Assembly (NCBI GenBank): GCA_000431815.1 | Contig: FR889242.1 | Span: 89,743 to 110,656, forward strand | Direction of reading: 5' to 3' | Origin: Butyrivibrio sp. CAG:318 | GTDB lineage: Bacteria; Bacillota; Clostridia; Lachnospirales; Lachnospiraceae | Length of the DNA stretch: 20,914 bases | Shown: piece after piece, positions 13,165 to 20,854 of the stretch | Layout of the letters: each line of letters opens with the position of its first letter | Position numbering within the stretch: position 1 is the first letter of the stretch | The notes under the pieces: model-generated | Database searches by the model: none | Told to the model about the DNA's origin: nothing | The model's input: only the letters and a program-made list of their open reading frames with translations | Position numbers and translations under genes: made by a program

Positions 13165-14079
13165 TTAGAGTTTACTCAGATTATCGAATTTCGGCATTTT
13201 GGTATTTTCTTTTTCGATTCGGGCTTTTTCTCTCGGCTCCTCATTCTTGTAATGGATGTTGTAGACCTTGAGGCCGATGTAAGCTACCAATGCCGCCACA
13301 AGGGCTGTGATAAGAGCCTTGGCGCCGTCAGGTATTACATCATAGTTAGCCATGGCTCCGATAAGCTGGATTATGAAGTATGTCACAAAGCTGAAAATGT
13401 AAAGGCGCTTGCCCTCTTTCTTCTGGTATGCGGCAAAGATAAGTGATGTGACACCGACATGGAATACCATGAGGGCTATGGCAATCACCGACATATATAA
13501 GAAATCGGAAGCACGGTAATTGATCATCTCTGTGAGACTGGTTAAGGTGCTGGTAAATTCATCCTGTGATGTCGCGTTGGAAAGGATTGACTCGAGGCCC
13601 ATTTTGTTGATTGTATTACACGATACTATTACCATAAGGAGGTCAACCATATAAAGGAAGCCTTCGGTAAGCATTATTCCCATGCCGACGGTATACGCAT
13701 CGGCGACTGTGTTCATGTTTTTGCCCATAAGCTTCAGGGAAAGAAGGCGTCCGAACATCGGAACAAGTGTTGTCGTGAGCGCAATTACGGTTATAAGAAC
13801 CGGCTTGACGTCGACGAAACTCTTGAGGATTGTACCAAAAAGCAGGTTAGCAACGGTGTTGGATGCAAAATAAAAGAAAATCATATATACGGCCACACCG
13901 ACGATTATGTCAAAAATACCGCCTTTCTGGCGCTTGCGGATGTATACCGTGAGAATTATTGCCATGGCGAGAATCGCAACGATTCCGATGATGGCACCCA
14001 TTATTGTGTTACGAGGAACCTGCGCGGACAGATCGAAATCTGCCGGAAGTTCATATTGAAGATCTCTTAAAATATTCAT
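13165..14079 (-). CDS. Multi-pass membrane protein, YhfC-like
   Basis: About seven hydrophobic segments in 304 residues and a charged cytoplasmic tail (YKNEEPREKARIEKENTK). The layout resembles the YhfC family, which belongs with putative intramembrane metalloproteases: a helix carrying Glu (GMGIMLTEGFLYM, E139) and a later FHVGVTSLIFAAY segment (H207). The His usually found near the first motif (GHGG.E) is not seen, so proteolytic activity is doubtful. ATG 14079 is preceded by AAAGGG. It stands alone between the repeat region and the cold-shock gene. The family call is from pattern memory and the function is unknown. Confidence 0.6.
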   Translation of the reverse strand: MNILRDLQYELPADFDLSAQVPRNTIMGAIIGIVAILAMAIILTVYIRKRQKGGIFDIIVGVAVYMIFFYFASNTVANLLFGTILKSFVDVKPVLITVIALTTTLVPMFGRLLSLKLMGKNMNTVADAYTVGMGIMLTEGFLYMVDLLMVIVSCNTINKMGLESILSNATSQDEFTSTLTSLTEMINYRASDFLYMSVIAIALMVFHVGVTSLIFAAYQKKEGKRLYIFSFVTYFIIQLIGAMANYDVIPDGAKALITALVAALVAYIGLKVYNIHYKNEEPREKARIEKENTKMPKFDNLSKL

Positions 14080-14105
14080 ATTTACCCTTTCTTATTATAT
14101 TACAA

Positions 14106-14133
14106 GAGGGCTATCAGACATCTGACAGCCCTC
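14106..14133 (-). terminator. Hairpin terminator after the cold-shock gene
   Basis: GAGGGCT...AGCCCTC with inner TCAG/CTGA pairing gives an 11-bp near-perfect stem around a 4-base loop. On the minus strand it is followed by TTGTAATATAAT, a weak T-rich tail; it lies between the csp stop and the start of the downstream membrane-protein gene. Confidence 0.7.
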
Positions 14134-14169
14134 CCATGTCGTATTCAATGATAATTTATTTACAACAGA

Positions 14170-14367
14170 TTAAACTCTCTTAACGTGAACTGCCTGAGAG
14201 CCCTTGTTTCCGTCAACAACATCGAATTCAACAGCCTGACCTTCTTCGAGAGTCTTATAGCCCTCCATGTCAAGACCTGAGTAGTGAACAAATACGTCAT
14301 TGCCGTTCTCATCAGAAATGAATCCGTATCCCTTCTGATTATTGAACCACTTAACTGTACCGGTCAT
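14170..14367 (-). CDS. csp: Cold-shock domain protein
   Basis: A 65-residue single-stranded nucleic-acid-binding protein, an RNA chaperone and possible antiterminator. The full cold-shock domain is present: GTVKWFNNQKGYGFISDE with RNP1 (KGYGFI), RNP2 (VFVHYS), and the C-terminal block LEEGQAVEFDV..GNKGSQAVHVKRV. The start at 14367 is set by GGAGG 8 bases upstream and family length; an upstream in-frame start at 14406 would add 13 residues that do not fit. A promoter and a large dyad lie about 40-80 bases upstream. Confidence 0.96.
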   Translation of the reverse strand: MTGTVKWFNNQKGYGFISDENGNDVFVHYSGLDMEGYKTLEEGQAVEFDVVDGNKGSQAVHVKRV

Positions 14368-14400
14368 GGTATTACCTCCAAAAAAATAAAAAATACATCG

Positions 14401-14446
14401 TGTCAAACGATACCTTTAATCTATCATATCGTTTGTCATAAGTCAA
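14401..14446 (-). promoter_or_regulatory. csp promoter with a 12-bp inverted repeat around its -10
   Basis: Minus strand: -35 TTGACT (14446-14441), 17 bases, -10 TAGATT (14423-14418). The -10 lies in the loop of an inverted repeat: TGTCAAACGATA (14401-14412) against TATCGTTTGTCA (14427-14438), 11 of 12 paired, 14 bases apart. A repressor dimer or DNA structure could act here; the start would be near 14411, so only one arm is transcribed and an RNA hairpin from this promoter is unlikely. Confidence 0.65.
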
Positions 14447-14468
14447 ACAAATTTCTGACAAATATACA

Positions 14469-15338
14469 TTAATTACATAATTTTTTCAAATCCTCTACCT
14501 CAAACTTATATGAGGTGTTGCAGAAATGACATTTTATTTCGATTGGCTCGTTGTCGGCTATCATATCCTCGATTTCCTGGCGGTTGATAAGAGCTAGTGC
14601 ACTTTCAACCCTCTGTCTCGAGCAGTTGCAGTTGAAACCGACAGGCATTGTGCCAAGCATCTCCGGGGCAAGGCCGTCAAGAATAGTGTTTAAAATATCC
14701 TCCGGCGTCTTTCCACTCTCCAGAAGTGTCGTGACGGAACTTATCTGCGCCATATTGTGCTCAATCTTGTCAATGGTCTCCTCTGTGGCATCAGGCATTA
14801 CCTGAATTATGAAACCGCCGGCGACATTTACTGTATTGTCCGGCGTCATAAGAACGCCAAGACCCACACTTGACGGGGTCTGCTCACTTGATGCGTAATA
14901 ATAAGTGATATCTTCCGCTATTTCTCCGGAAACCAGCTCGCAGGTTCCGCTGTACGGTTCCTTCATTCCGATATCTTTTATTACAGTTAATACGCCAACA
15001 CCGATTGCCCCTGCAACATCAAGCTTGCCTGCGGAATTGGCCGGAAGCAGCACAACCGGGTTGCCCGGATAACCCTTAACATTGCCGTGTGAATCAGCCG
15101 TTACGAGAAGCGACTTCATGGGGCCGCTGCCCTCCATACGAAGTGTGATTACATCCTTGTCGCCCTTCATCATGCTTCCCATCATCGCACCGGCTGTAAG
15201 AAGCCTGCCGAGTGCGGCGGTAACCACAGGGCTTGTATTATGAAGTGAACGGGCTTTTTCCACAGTGTTACGTGTATATGCCGCAAAAGCTCTGATTGTG
15301 CCGTCTGCTGCTATTGCCCTTACCATATAATCGTCCAT
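14469..15338 (-). CDS. hslO: Hsp33 redox-regulated holdase chaperone
   Basis: Cytosolic chaperone switched on by oxidation plus unfolding. 289 residues, the normal length. The N-terminal part has the family pattern VVTAALGRLLTAGAMMGSMMKGD, LLVTADSHGNVKGY and IQVMPDA. The C-terminal zinc switch is complete: CNC (C237, C239) and CHFC (C270, C273). ATG 15338 starts 3 bases after the upstream methyltransferase stop, with its GGA ribosome site overlapping that stop, so translation is coupled. No terminator is visible between it and the csp promoter. Confidence 0.97.
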   Translation of the reverse strand: MDDYMVRAIAADGTIRAFAAYTRNTVEKARSLHNTSPVVTAALGRLLTAGAMMGSMMKGDKDVITLRMEGSGPMKSLLVTADSHGNVKGYPGNPVVLLPANSAGKLDVAGAIGVGVLTVIKDIGMKEPYSGTCELVSGEIAEDITYYYASSEQTPSSVGLGVLMTPDNTVNVAGGFIIQVMPDATEETIDKIEHNMAQISSVTTLLESGKTPEDILNTILDGLAPEMLGTMPVGFNCNCSRQRVESALALINRQEIEDMIADNEPIEIKCHFCNTSYKFEVEDLKKLCN

Positions 15339-15341
15339 ACA

Positions 15342-16082
15342 TTAATTCCTTTCCATAATATAATAAACTCTGTCTTCATTCTCTGCAGGCTCAGCTGTCA
15401 TTTTTTCGTTGAGGTAATCCTTAATCACTAATCCGGCATCCACTGCCGCCTTGCAGACTTCATCGTGTGTAAACGCATATTGGTAATGTTCCTCAACATG
15501 CCTCTTCCAGAGACTGCCGATGACATGCTTGTAAAAAGTCAGATAATAATAATTAACTCTTTCACTTTCATCGTATTCATTTTCCCATACATAACGGCAT
15601 CCCGGAATCTCATCTGTATATACATTATCGCTGAGTTTCCTGTAAAAATGCAGTGTCTTCAGATCAAAAACGAAAATACCGCCTTTCTTAAGGTTTCTGG
15701 CAGCACATGCAAACATACTTGTAAGCGCCTCGGACCCCGCAAGATAATTTATCGAATCACATACACTTACGATCGCACTGTACCTGCCGTCATCATGATA
15801 TTCTGTCATGTCAGCAGTCTTAAACTCTATTCCCGGATGCTTGTGTTTTGCAATTTTAATCATTGACGGAGACAAATCTATCCCACACATCTTAAAATCG
15901 TATTCCGATAACTGTGCCGTAAACCGGCCAGTTCCGCATCCGAGTTCAAGGACTTCACTCTCCGGTCCGACTCCGAATGAAGTCAGAACTGCGGCTATAT
16001 TACCTGCCCATTTCTCATAAGGAATGTCTCTCATGAATCCATCGTATTTTCCGGCAAAAAAAGTATATGCTTCTGTATTCAT
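15342..16082 (-). CDS. SAM-dependent class I methyltransferase
   Basis: Rossmann-fold methyltransferase, substrate unknown. Motif I is VLELGCGTGRF (about residues 44-54 from this start), followed by GIDLSPSMIKIAK (motif II region), FKTADMTEY, and IVSVCDSINYL; the late GGIFVFDLKT fits the post-motif strand. Its last third (YYYLTFYKH...HYQYAFTHDEV...AGLVIKDYL) is like the ubiE/COG2226-type small-molecule group. Length is about 246. Starts at 16103, 16085 and 16082 are all in frame; TAAGAGG ending just before 16085 favours 16082 (6-base spacing). It sits 10 bases after the upstream membrane-protein gene and 3 before hslO, so the three form an operon. Confidence 0.9.
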   Translation of the reverse strand: MNTEAYTFFAGKYDGFMRDIPYEKWAGNIAAVLTSFGVGPESEVLELGCGTGRFTAQLSEYDFKMCGIDLSPSMIKIAKHKHPGIEFKTADMTEYHDDGRYSAIVSVCDSINYLAGSEALTSMFACAARNLKKGGIFVFDLKTLHFYRKLSDNVYTDEIPGCRYVWENEYDESERVNYYYLTFYKHVIGSLWKRHVEEHYQYAFTHDEVCKAAVDAGLVIKDYLNEKMTAEPAENEDRVYYIMERN

Positions 16083-16092
16083 CATAAACCTC

Positions 16093-17043
16093 TTAATTGT
16101 CATATCCTACCATAACTTCAGGATAACGGGTCTGTATAATATCGATTATTTTGTCTGAAGTCTGTTGGTTGATATGATGTATCTTATATATTTTTTTACA
16201 ATCTGTAACTATGCACAGAGGGAAATATGCCTTGGCGCGGCCCTTGGTCTTATGTATTACATTATAATTATATAACCATACGATATTCTCAAGCGGAATA
16301 ATTTCTACATGAAATCCGGATGTGTATATAAGAAAATTCTCTGTCATATATATATTTTCTTCCATGAGTGTCGCGGATGACGCAAATTCTTCGCATGCCT
16401 GACCGTACAGACCACGCCTGCTGCCGTAATGCCTGAGCATAAAAGCAGCATGTGAAAGCTGCGGCATCGCCAATATAAGGATGATTATCGAAAGCTGTAT
16501 TACCGACAATATGCACAATACCAGCAGCGCAATCAGATAGAACGATGTAAATCCGTGTACATAATGATATTGGCTCACGATAATATGCGAGCACAAGTCC
16601 TCAAAATCACTCTCAGGAAAACCAAGTTCCTTTGAAATGTCGACTGTAAGACGCCTGAACAGTGTGCCATTCTTAACAAGTCTGGCATTCATCTCATAAT
16701 TATGAAGAGTTCCGTAATCCTCCGGAAGCTCCTCCGTAGATATCAGAAAGAAATAAAAAACATCATTATTAATCGTATAATACACTCTTGCCCTGATGCG
16801 TCCGTTGGCCCGGTAATCGATTCCGGCGTAATATAATGTTTCCGCTGTGAATCTGACATATCCGGAATGATTCTCATATAAATCCGCAGTATCCGACAAT
16901 TTCTTAAGGTCAGCTGATTTATATCTGCTCTCAAACGGATTGATTATGGCAAAAACAATGCATGCCACAATAAGAACAGCCGGGAGTATCACCCTCGGAA
17001 AATAACTTTTTCTTATTGAAGCTGTCAGATTATTCGTATTCAT
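16093..17043 (-). CDS. Two-helix membrane protein of unknown function (DUF6709-like?)
   Basis: 316 residues from ATG 17043, chosen because GAGGA lies 6 bases upstream (a GTG at 17055 overlaps that site). It has one N-terminal helix (about 17-36, VILPAVLIVACIVFAI), a largely soluble extracytoplasmic-looking region of about 120 residues, then a long hydrophobic stretch (about 166-195) and a C-terminal soluble domain in which alternating strands (FLIYTSGFHVEIIPLENIVWLY) suggest a PH-like fold. The ending (TRYPEVMVGYDN) recalls the DUF6709 family of Lachnospiraceae, from memory only. First gene of the operon with the methyltransferase and hslO; no clear promoter was found in the short gap above it. 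Confidence 0.75.
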   Translation of the reverse strand: MNTNNLTASIRKSYFPRVILPAVLIVACIVFAIINPFESRYKSADLKKLSDTADLYENHSGYVRFTAETLYYAGIDYRANGRIRARVYYTINNDVFYFFLISTEELPEDYGTLHNYEMNARLVKNGTLFRRLTVDISKELGFPESDFEDLCSHIIVSQYHYVHGFTSFYLIALLVLCILSVIQLSIIILILAMPQLSHAAFMLRHYGSRRGLYGQACEEFASSATLMEENIYMTENFLIYTSGFHVEIIPLENIVWLYNYNVIHKTKGRAKAYFPLCIVTDCKKIYKIHHINQQTSDKIIDIIQTRYPEVMVGYDN

Positions 17044-17064
17044 ATAATTCCTCACTGTCTATAG

Positions 17065-17114
17065 AAAAAAAGAGACTGCGGCTCGACGATTACAGATCGT
17101 TAAAGCAACAGCCC
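17065..17114 (-). terminator. Probable terminator after the SEC-C gene
   Basis: On the minus strand an imperfect stem (GGGGCTGTTGC...GCCGCAGTC with an inner ACGAT/ATCGT) precedes seven T residues (plus-strand A-run 17065-17071). Stem pairing has mismatches, so strength is uncertain. Confidence 0.55.
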
Positions 17115-17121
17115 CATTATA

Positions 17122-17628
17122 TTATGCGTTCTTGCCGCAGCACTTCTTATATTTCTTGCCGCTGCCACATGGACATGGATCGTTACGGCCTATTTTCTTA
17201 CCCTTAACAATTGTTGTGGAAAGCTTCTGCTCTTTATAAAGCTCCTTTCTTCTGTCCGCATCGATAAGTGCATCCCACTCAGGAAGCTCATAAAGCCACT
17301 CTGCTCTGGCGCCGACCATATTCTTATACAGAAGTTCCATATCGTAATCAAGATTAACTTCCGTATTCTCATCCATCGTCTCAATCGGATTAGGATTCTT
17401 AAGGCTGTCATTAATTCCGTCAAGGAAGCCGACCATAATCATAAGGTCTACGCTGTACTTCTCTGCGAGTTCCTTAACCGTACCCTTAACAGGCTCATCA
17501 GGGGTCTTTAAAATCTGCTCATAAATACCCTTCTCATAGTTAAAATAATTAGCCCAGAACATCTGCTCGGATCTGGCATCTCTTTCCTGCTCGTAGGCAC
17601 TGTTTCTCCATTGCTCTAATAAAGTCAT
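17122..17628 (-). CDS. SEC-C metal-binding motif protein
   Basis: 168 residues. The C terminus holds the SEC-C zinc motif as in SecA tails (NDPCPCGSGKKYKKCC; Cys152, 154, 163, 164). The first 140 residues are an acidic helical domain (MTLLEQWRNSAYEQERD, then VKELAEKYSVDLMIMVGFLDGIND) seen with SEC-C in clostridia. SEC-C usually mediates zinc-dependent protein or ribosome contact, but the role of this protein is unknown. Start 17628 is set by AGGAG 7 bases upstream; the in-frame position 17652 would overlap the leader. A strong promoter lies about 60 bases above. Confidence 0.9.
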   Translation of the reverse strand: MTLLEQWRNSAYEQERDARSEQMFWANYFNYEKGIYEQILKTPDEPVKGTVKELAEKYSVDLMIMVGFLDGINDSLKNPNPIETMDENTEVNLDYDMELLYKNMVGARAEWLYELPEWDALIDADRRKELYKEQKLSTTIVKGKKIGRNDPCPCGSGKKYKKCCGKNA

Positions 17629-17685
17629 ACCTGGTCTCCTAAAAAATATCAATTAATAGTATGTTCCGCCACTGCGGACCTTAAA

Positions 17686-17714
17686 AGTATATAACAATTA
17701 AACCGGGTAGTCAA
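17686..17714 (-). promoter_or_regulatory. Sigma-A promoter of the SEC-C gene
   Basis: Minus strand TTGACT (17714-17709), 17 bases, TATACT (17691-17686). Predicted start near 17679, leader about 50 bases. Confidence 0.75.
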
Positions 17715-17724
17715 CCGGCTTATT

Positions 17725-17769
17725 GCCCGTCGTGAACGATATTTTAGAAAAAACTGTTCACTTACGGGC
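17725..17769 (+). repeat. Inverted repeat upstream of the small membrane protein gene
   Basis: GCCCGTCGTGAAC (17725-17737) and GTTCACTTACGGGC (17756-17769) pair over 12 positions with one bulge, loop 18 bases, followed by CTTTTA... then TTTTA. It lies between divergent promoters; it could be an operator or a weak hairpin. The right arm includes a -35-like TTCACT for the plus-strand gene. Confidence 0.5.
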
Positions 17770-17812
17770 TTTTATGTTAAAATTAAAGAAAAATCATGAC
17801 GAGGTGTAATCC

Positions 17813-18073
17813 ATGACAAACAAAATGACTTTTAAACGCGTTGCCGCCATCATAGGAATCGTCCTTCTGGCCGGCATGTACATATCGACACTTGTATTTG
17901 CACTGATAGGAAGCGACTTATCCAACCGGCTTCTTATGATATCCCTGATATCAACCATTGCAATTCCTATAGTAATACATTTTATAATTATGTTCTACCG
18001 CATCGGACACAAGGATGACGCAGCCGATACCACCGAATCTGACGAAACCTCTTCAGATGACAGGCCTGAGTAA
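17813..18073 (+). CDS. Small two-helix membrane protein
   Basis: 86 residues: a short basic start (MTNKMTFKR), two hydrophobic helices (about 10-32 and 40-62), then an acidic tail (GHKDDAADTTESDETSSDD). ATG 17813 follows GAGGTG at suitable spacing. Single gene, divergent from the SEC-C gene and convergent with the ATPase gene. Small proteins of this shape are common in Lachnospiraceae, but I know no function. Confidence 0.78.
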   Translation: MTNKMTFKRVAAIIGIVLLAGMYISTLVFALIGSDLSNRLLMISLISTIAIPIVIHFIIMFYRIGHKDDAADTTESDETSSDDRPE

Positions 18074-18099
18074 TCAGGCCATTATCGCACCAGTGCGGT

Positions 18100-19965
18100 T
18101 TAATTGGAATACCTGACGCATACTCTCTTTCCGGAAAATGCAATTCCGAACTTCATAATGTCATGTATTCCGCTTTCTTTCAGTTCAGCATCATACCTTT
18201 TCTTATTAATCTGCGCCAACGCTTCATCTGCCAATCCCTCAAGTTTTTCTTCGCTCAAATTACTTTTCCATTTTAATTCCATGATAATTCCGGGATATTG
18301 GTTTTCTCTTGGTAGCAAGCTGATATCATACCTTCCGTCACCCGATTCTCTGTTGGACTTAATCTCATATTGATTATCCATCAATGCAATCAGACCCAAT
18401 ACCAGCCCGTGATAAAAGCCTTCCGTTCCCGCGTCAAAAAAACTGATTGATTTATCCATATACTCTGCGATGGCTTTTTGGAGTTTCTTATAGTCATTGG
18501 AAAAGAGGCTTTCGGCAATTCTGTCGGCTGTTGTCCTTGTAACGGCTCCAATCTGCAATAAATGCGATAAAATTTCACTCTTGTAAACTGCTGCTATCTC
18601 TCTGTTGGGAATTGACACCTCACACAAATATGTGCCGTCTGCCTGCAACTCCTTCTTTGGTGTCTTCAAATATCCCGCAACCAACAACATACTGTAAATA
18701 TTATCCGGAGCCTCTGAAAGTGATCTATATACTACATTTTGATCTATTCTGGCAACAACTTTCTCTCCCTGTATCAACGAGTGCAGCTTTTGCATGATAT
18801 CATCCGTGGCAGACCGTAAAACGTCCTCAAGTATTTCGTTCTTTCCTGTGTTCACCCAATATGCCTGCGGAACGCATCCTTTTGAAATATAATTAATCAC
18901 TGACCATGGATTGTATATTTCCGTAGAGCCAAATAAATATCCGTCATACCATTTCTTCATTTCGGACTGTTTATCCATACAGTCATAGTATTCAAGCATA
19001 CTCCTGACCTCATCACCAGTAAACCCAAAGAACCGGTCATATTCATCATCCATAACGGAATTTACCGTCAGATTGTTAAGACCACTGAAAATGCTCTCCT
19101 GTGCAATTCTGAAAATACCGGTAAGAAATCCATAAGTCAGGTTCTTGTTATCCTTAAAAGCCCCCGAAAAAAAATTCCTCATGAATCCTATGATTTCATC
19201 GTAGAAATCTTTGGAATATCCCTCCTGAATCGGCGTATCATATTCGTCAATGATGATGACCGGCGCTTTTCCATAATGTTTTGTAAGCATCTGTGACAAT
19301 TTTTCCAAAGAAGAAGTTAATTCCACTTCCGATGCCACACCGTTTATAATCTTGGCAAAATATGTTTTTTCATACTCTGCCAATCTGCCACTGTCCGCAA
19401 GTTCCTGATGCCTTCCGAACTCCGCCTGAAGAAGTGCCCCTATTTTATCCAATGTATCTTTCCATGAATCAAATTTTACATCTTTGAATGTGAGAAAAAT
19501 CACAGGATATCTGCCCTGCTGTTCACGATATTCGGGCCCGCATTTCCATATTGCTTTATCCTTGAAATATCTGCTTGTATCTTCATCAGAAATTTCAAAG
19601 AAAACTCTCAACATATCCATATTAAGCGTCTTTCCGAAACGCCTTGGCCTTGTAAACAGAGAGACTAGCGGCTTCTTATCAAAAAATTCCTTGATGAGCA
19701 TTGTCTTGTCTACATAATAATAATCGGCTTGTGCTCTGATGTAGTCCGATATACCGATTGGTAATGGTTTTTTCTCTTTTTCTTCGGACTTTTTCACATA
19801 TTTTCCTGAAGAAATCCTTCCATCTGATGGTTTCTTTGCATCATCAGGAATCTGCCAGAATCTGCCGGCTTTCCTGACGCCGTTAATTTTCCCTGATTTA
19901 CACAATGCACTAACTGTACGTTCTGATAATCCCCACTCTGCCGCTATTTGTTTACAGTCTTTCAT
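18100..19965 (-). CDS. AAA-ATPase / PD-(D/E)XK nuclease-like protein with N-terminal HTH
   Basis: 621 residues in three parts. (1) Residues 1-47: a helix-turn-helix of excisionase/MerR type (CKQIAAEWGLSERTVSAL, then GRFWQIPDDAKKP). (2) About 65-350: AAA-ATPase-like domain (the AAA-ATPase_like/DUF1703-linked family), opening IGISDYIR..YYYVDKT, with Walker A region RPRRFGKTLNMDML (about 106-119), a variant of GXXGXGK[ST], and Walker B IIIDEYDTP (237-245). (3) The C terminus has a PD-(D/E)XK pattern: GRYDISLLPR then GIIMELKWK (D, E.K). Length is slightly above the usual 520-580 because of the HTH. Start 19965 has CAGGAG about 9 bases upstream; TTG 19974 is less likely. Members are multicopy in gut Firmicutes and Bacteroidetes; roles in defence or mobile-element biology are suspected but unproven. 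A strong promoter inside a palindrome lies 40 bases upstream. Confidence 0.9.
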   Translation of the reverse strand: MKDCKQIAAEWGLSERTVSALCKSGKINGVRKAGRFWQIPDDAKKPSDGRISSGKYVKKSEEKEKKPLPIGISDYIRAQADYYYVDKTMLIKEFFDKKPLVSLFTRPRRFGKTLNMDMLRVFFEISDEDTSRYFKDKAIWKCGPEYREQQGRYPVIFLTFKDVKFDSWKDTLDKIGALLQAEFGRHQELADSGRLAEYEKTYFAKIINGVASEVELTSSLEKLSQMLTKHYGKAPVIIIDEYDTPIQEGYSKDFYDEIIGFMRNFFSGAFKDNKNLTYGFLTGIFRIAQESIFSGLNNLTVNSVMDDEYDRFFGFTGDEVRSMLEYYDCMDKQSEMKKWYDGYLFGSTEIYNPWSVINYISKGCVPQAYWVNTGKNEILEDVLRSATDDIMQKLHSLIQGEKVVARIDQNVVYRSLSEAPDNIYSMLLVAGYLKTPKKELQADGTYLCEVSIPNREIAAVYKSEILSHLLQIGAVTRTTADRIAESLFSNDYKKLQKAIAEYMDKSISFFDAGTEGFYHGLVLGLIALMDNQYEIKSNRESGDGRYDISLLPRENQYPGIIMELKWKSNLSEEKLEGLADEALAQINKKRYDAELKESGIHDIMKFGIAFSGKRVCVRYSN

Positions 19966-20011
19966 CCGAACCAACTCCTGTCACTATATACATTTCCACT
20001 TTATACCGCAT

Positions 20012-20076
20012 ATTATACGCTTTTGACCGCAATATATCAATAATATTTTGATATATTGCGGTCGAAAGTGTATAAT
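20012..20076. promoter_or_regulatory. 65-bp near-perfect palindrome carrying a promoter on each strand
   Basis: Arms 20012-20040 and 20048-20076 (29 bp each, 27 matching) flank a 7-base centre. The inner 16 bp (GACCGCAATATATCAA and its complement) are perfect. Each arm holds a promoter facing outward: minus strand TTGATA (20040-20035), 17 bases, TATAAT (20017-20012), start near 20005 and leader about 40 bases to the ATPase ATG; plus strand TTGATA (20048-20053), 17 bases, TATAAT (20071-20076), start near 20083, antisense to the lipoprotein gene. The symmetry also fits an operator or a cruciform. No T tract follows, so it is not a typical terminator. Confidence 0.8.
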
Positions 20077-20081
20077 TTCTA

Positions 20082-20819
20082 TTATATCAGTGCGGTCCAC
20101 TTTGAATATGGTTCATTATTCACAGCAGCCTCGAATAAATTCTTTCCGTTAAATAAATTAACGGACGAATGTATCTTCCGGGCAGCTTTTACAACCTCTT
20201 CCCGTTCGGTTTCAGATAATTCGTTGTAACAGATATTTCTTGCCAGCATTATTTCCACAACGCAGATAATCGACTGCTCATTAAGTGACGATGTTTGGGA
20301 TATTTGGTCTGCCTGTTCAATCAGATAATCATACAAGGTTCTTGTACAATCTTTGCGTGACACAAGCAAATCTATTGCATTATTGTCCGAAATGAGCATA
20401 TTGAATCCATCCTGCCAGTTATCATATGCCTGAAAAGAAGCCAGATACTTATATCCGGCATACAAATCCAGCAATTCTCTGCCCGTGATTCTGTCTGCCA
20501 CACTCTGCGGTATAAATGATGCCGCTTTAATCTCTGCTGCATCAAGATTTTGGCCTTTAATAACATATGGATATTCCGGATTACCGTCATCCGTATACCA
20601 TTCACCCGGATTTCTGCATACCAGATCCGGATATTCCTTACAATAAGTCAGGTATTTTCTTGGACTTGACTTATCATAATCAAGTTCTATCCTATCCGTA
20701 TAATGTGGCACAACCGTTACATCCTGATACTCTTTTATCGTAACGCTTTCATGCCTGCCCGCGCAGCCTGTGACAGTAATACATATCAGCAACAATGCTG
20801 CTATTTTCTTTATTTTCAT
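20082..20819 (-). CDS. Predicted lipoprotein of unknown function
   Basis: 245 residues from ATG 20819, chosen because it begins directly with the signal peptide KIKKIAALLLICITVTGC (Cys19, VTGC lipobox); a GTG at 20828 would add three residues and has AGGA only 2 bases away. The mature part is soluble, acidic and helix-rich, with no family I recognise (YCKEYPDLVCRNPGEWYTDDG, LLDLYAGYKYLASFQAYDNW). It carries four cysteines beyond the lipid one. It follows 35 bases behind the end of another gene and probably shares its transcript. Its last codon and stop lie next to the bidirectional palindrome, whose plus-strand promoter would read through it antisense. Confidence 0.8.
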   Translation of the reverse strand: MKIKKIAALLLICITVTGCAGRHESVTIKEYQDVTVVPHYTDRIELDYDKSSPRKYLTYCKEYPDLVCRNPGEWYTDDGNPEYPYVIKGQNLDAAEIKAASFIPQSVADRITGRELLDLYAGYKYLASFQAYDNWQDGFNMLISDNNAIDLLVSRKDCTRTLYDYLIEQADQISQTSSLNEQSIICVVEIMLARNICYNELSETEREEVVKAARKIHSSVNLFNGKNLFEAAVNNEPYSKWTALI

Positions 20820-20854
20820 AATGTCCACGTTCCTGTCACTCTGTATATAGTCAG

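Noticed and set aside
14368..14406. Upstream start for the cold-shock gene adding 13 residues
   Set aside because: The GGAGG site lies inside that extension and the added residues do not match the family.
20012..20076. Palindrome as an intrinsic terminator for the lipoprotein gene
   Set aside because: The stem is mostly A-T at its core and neither side is followed by a T tract; exact -35/-10 spacing on both strands explains it better.
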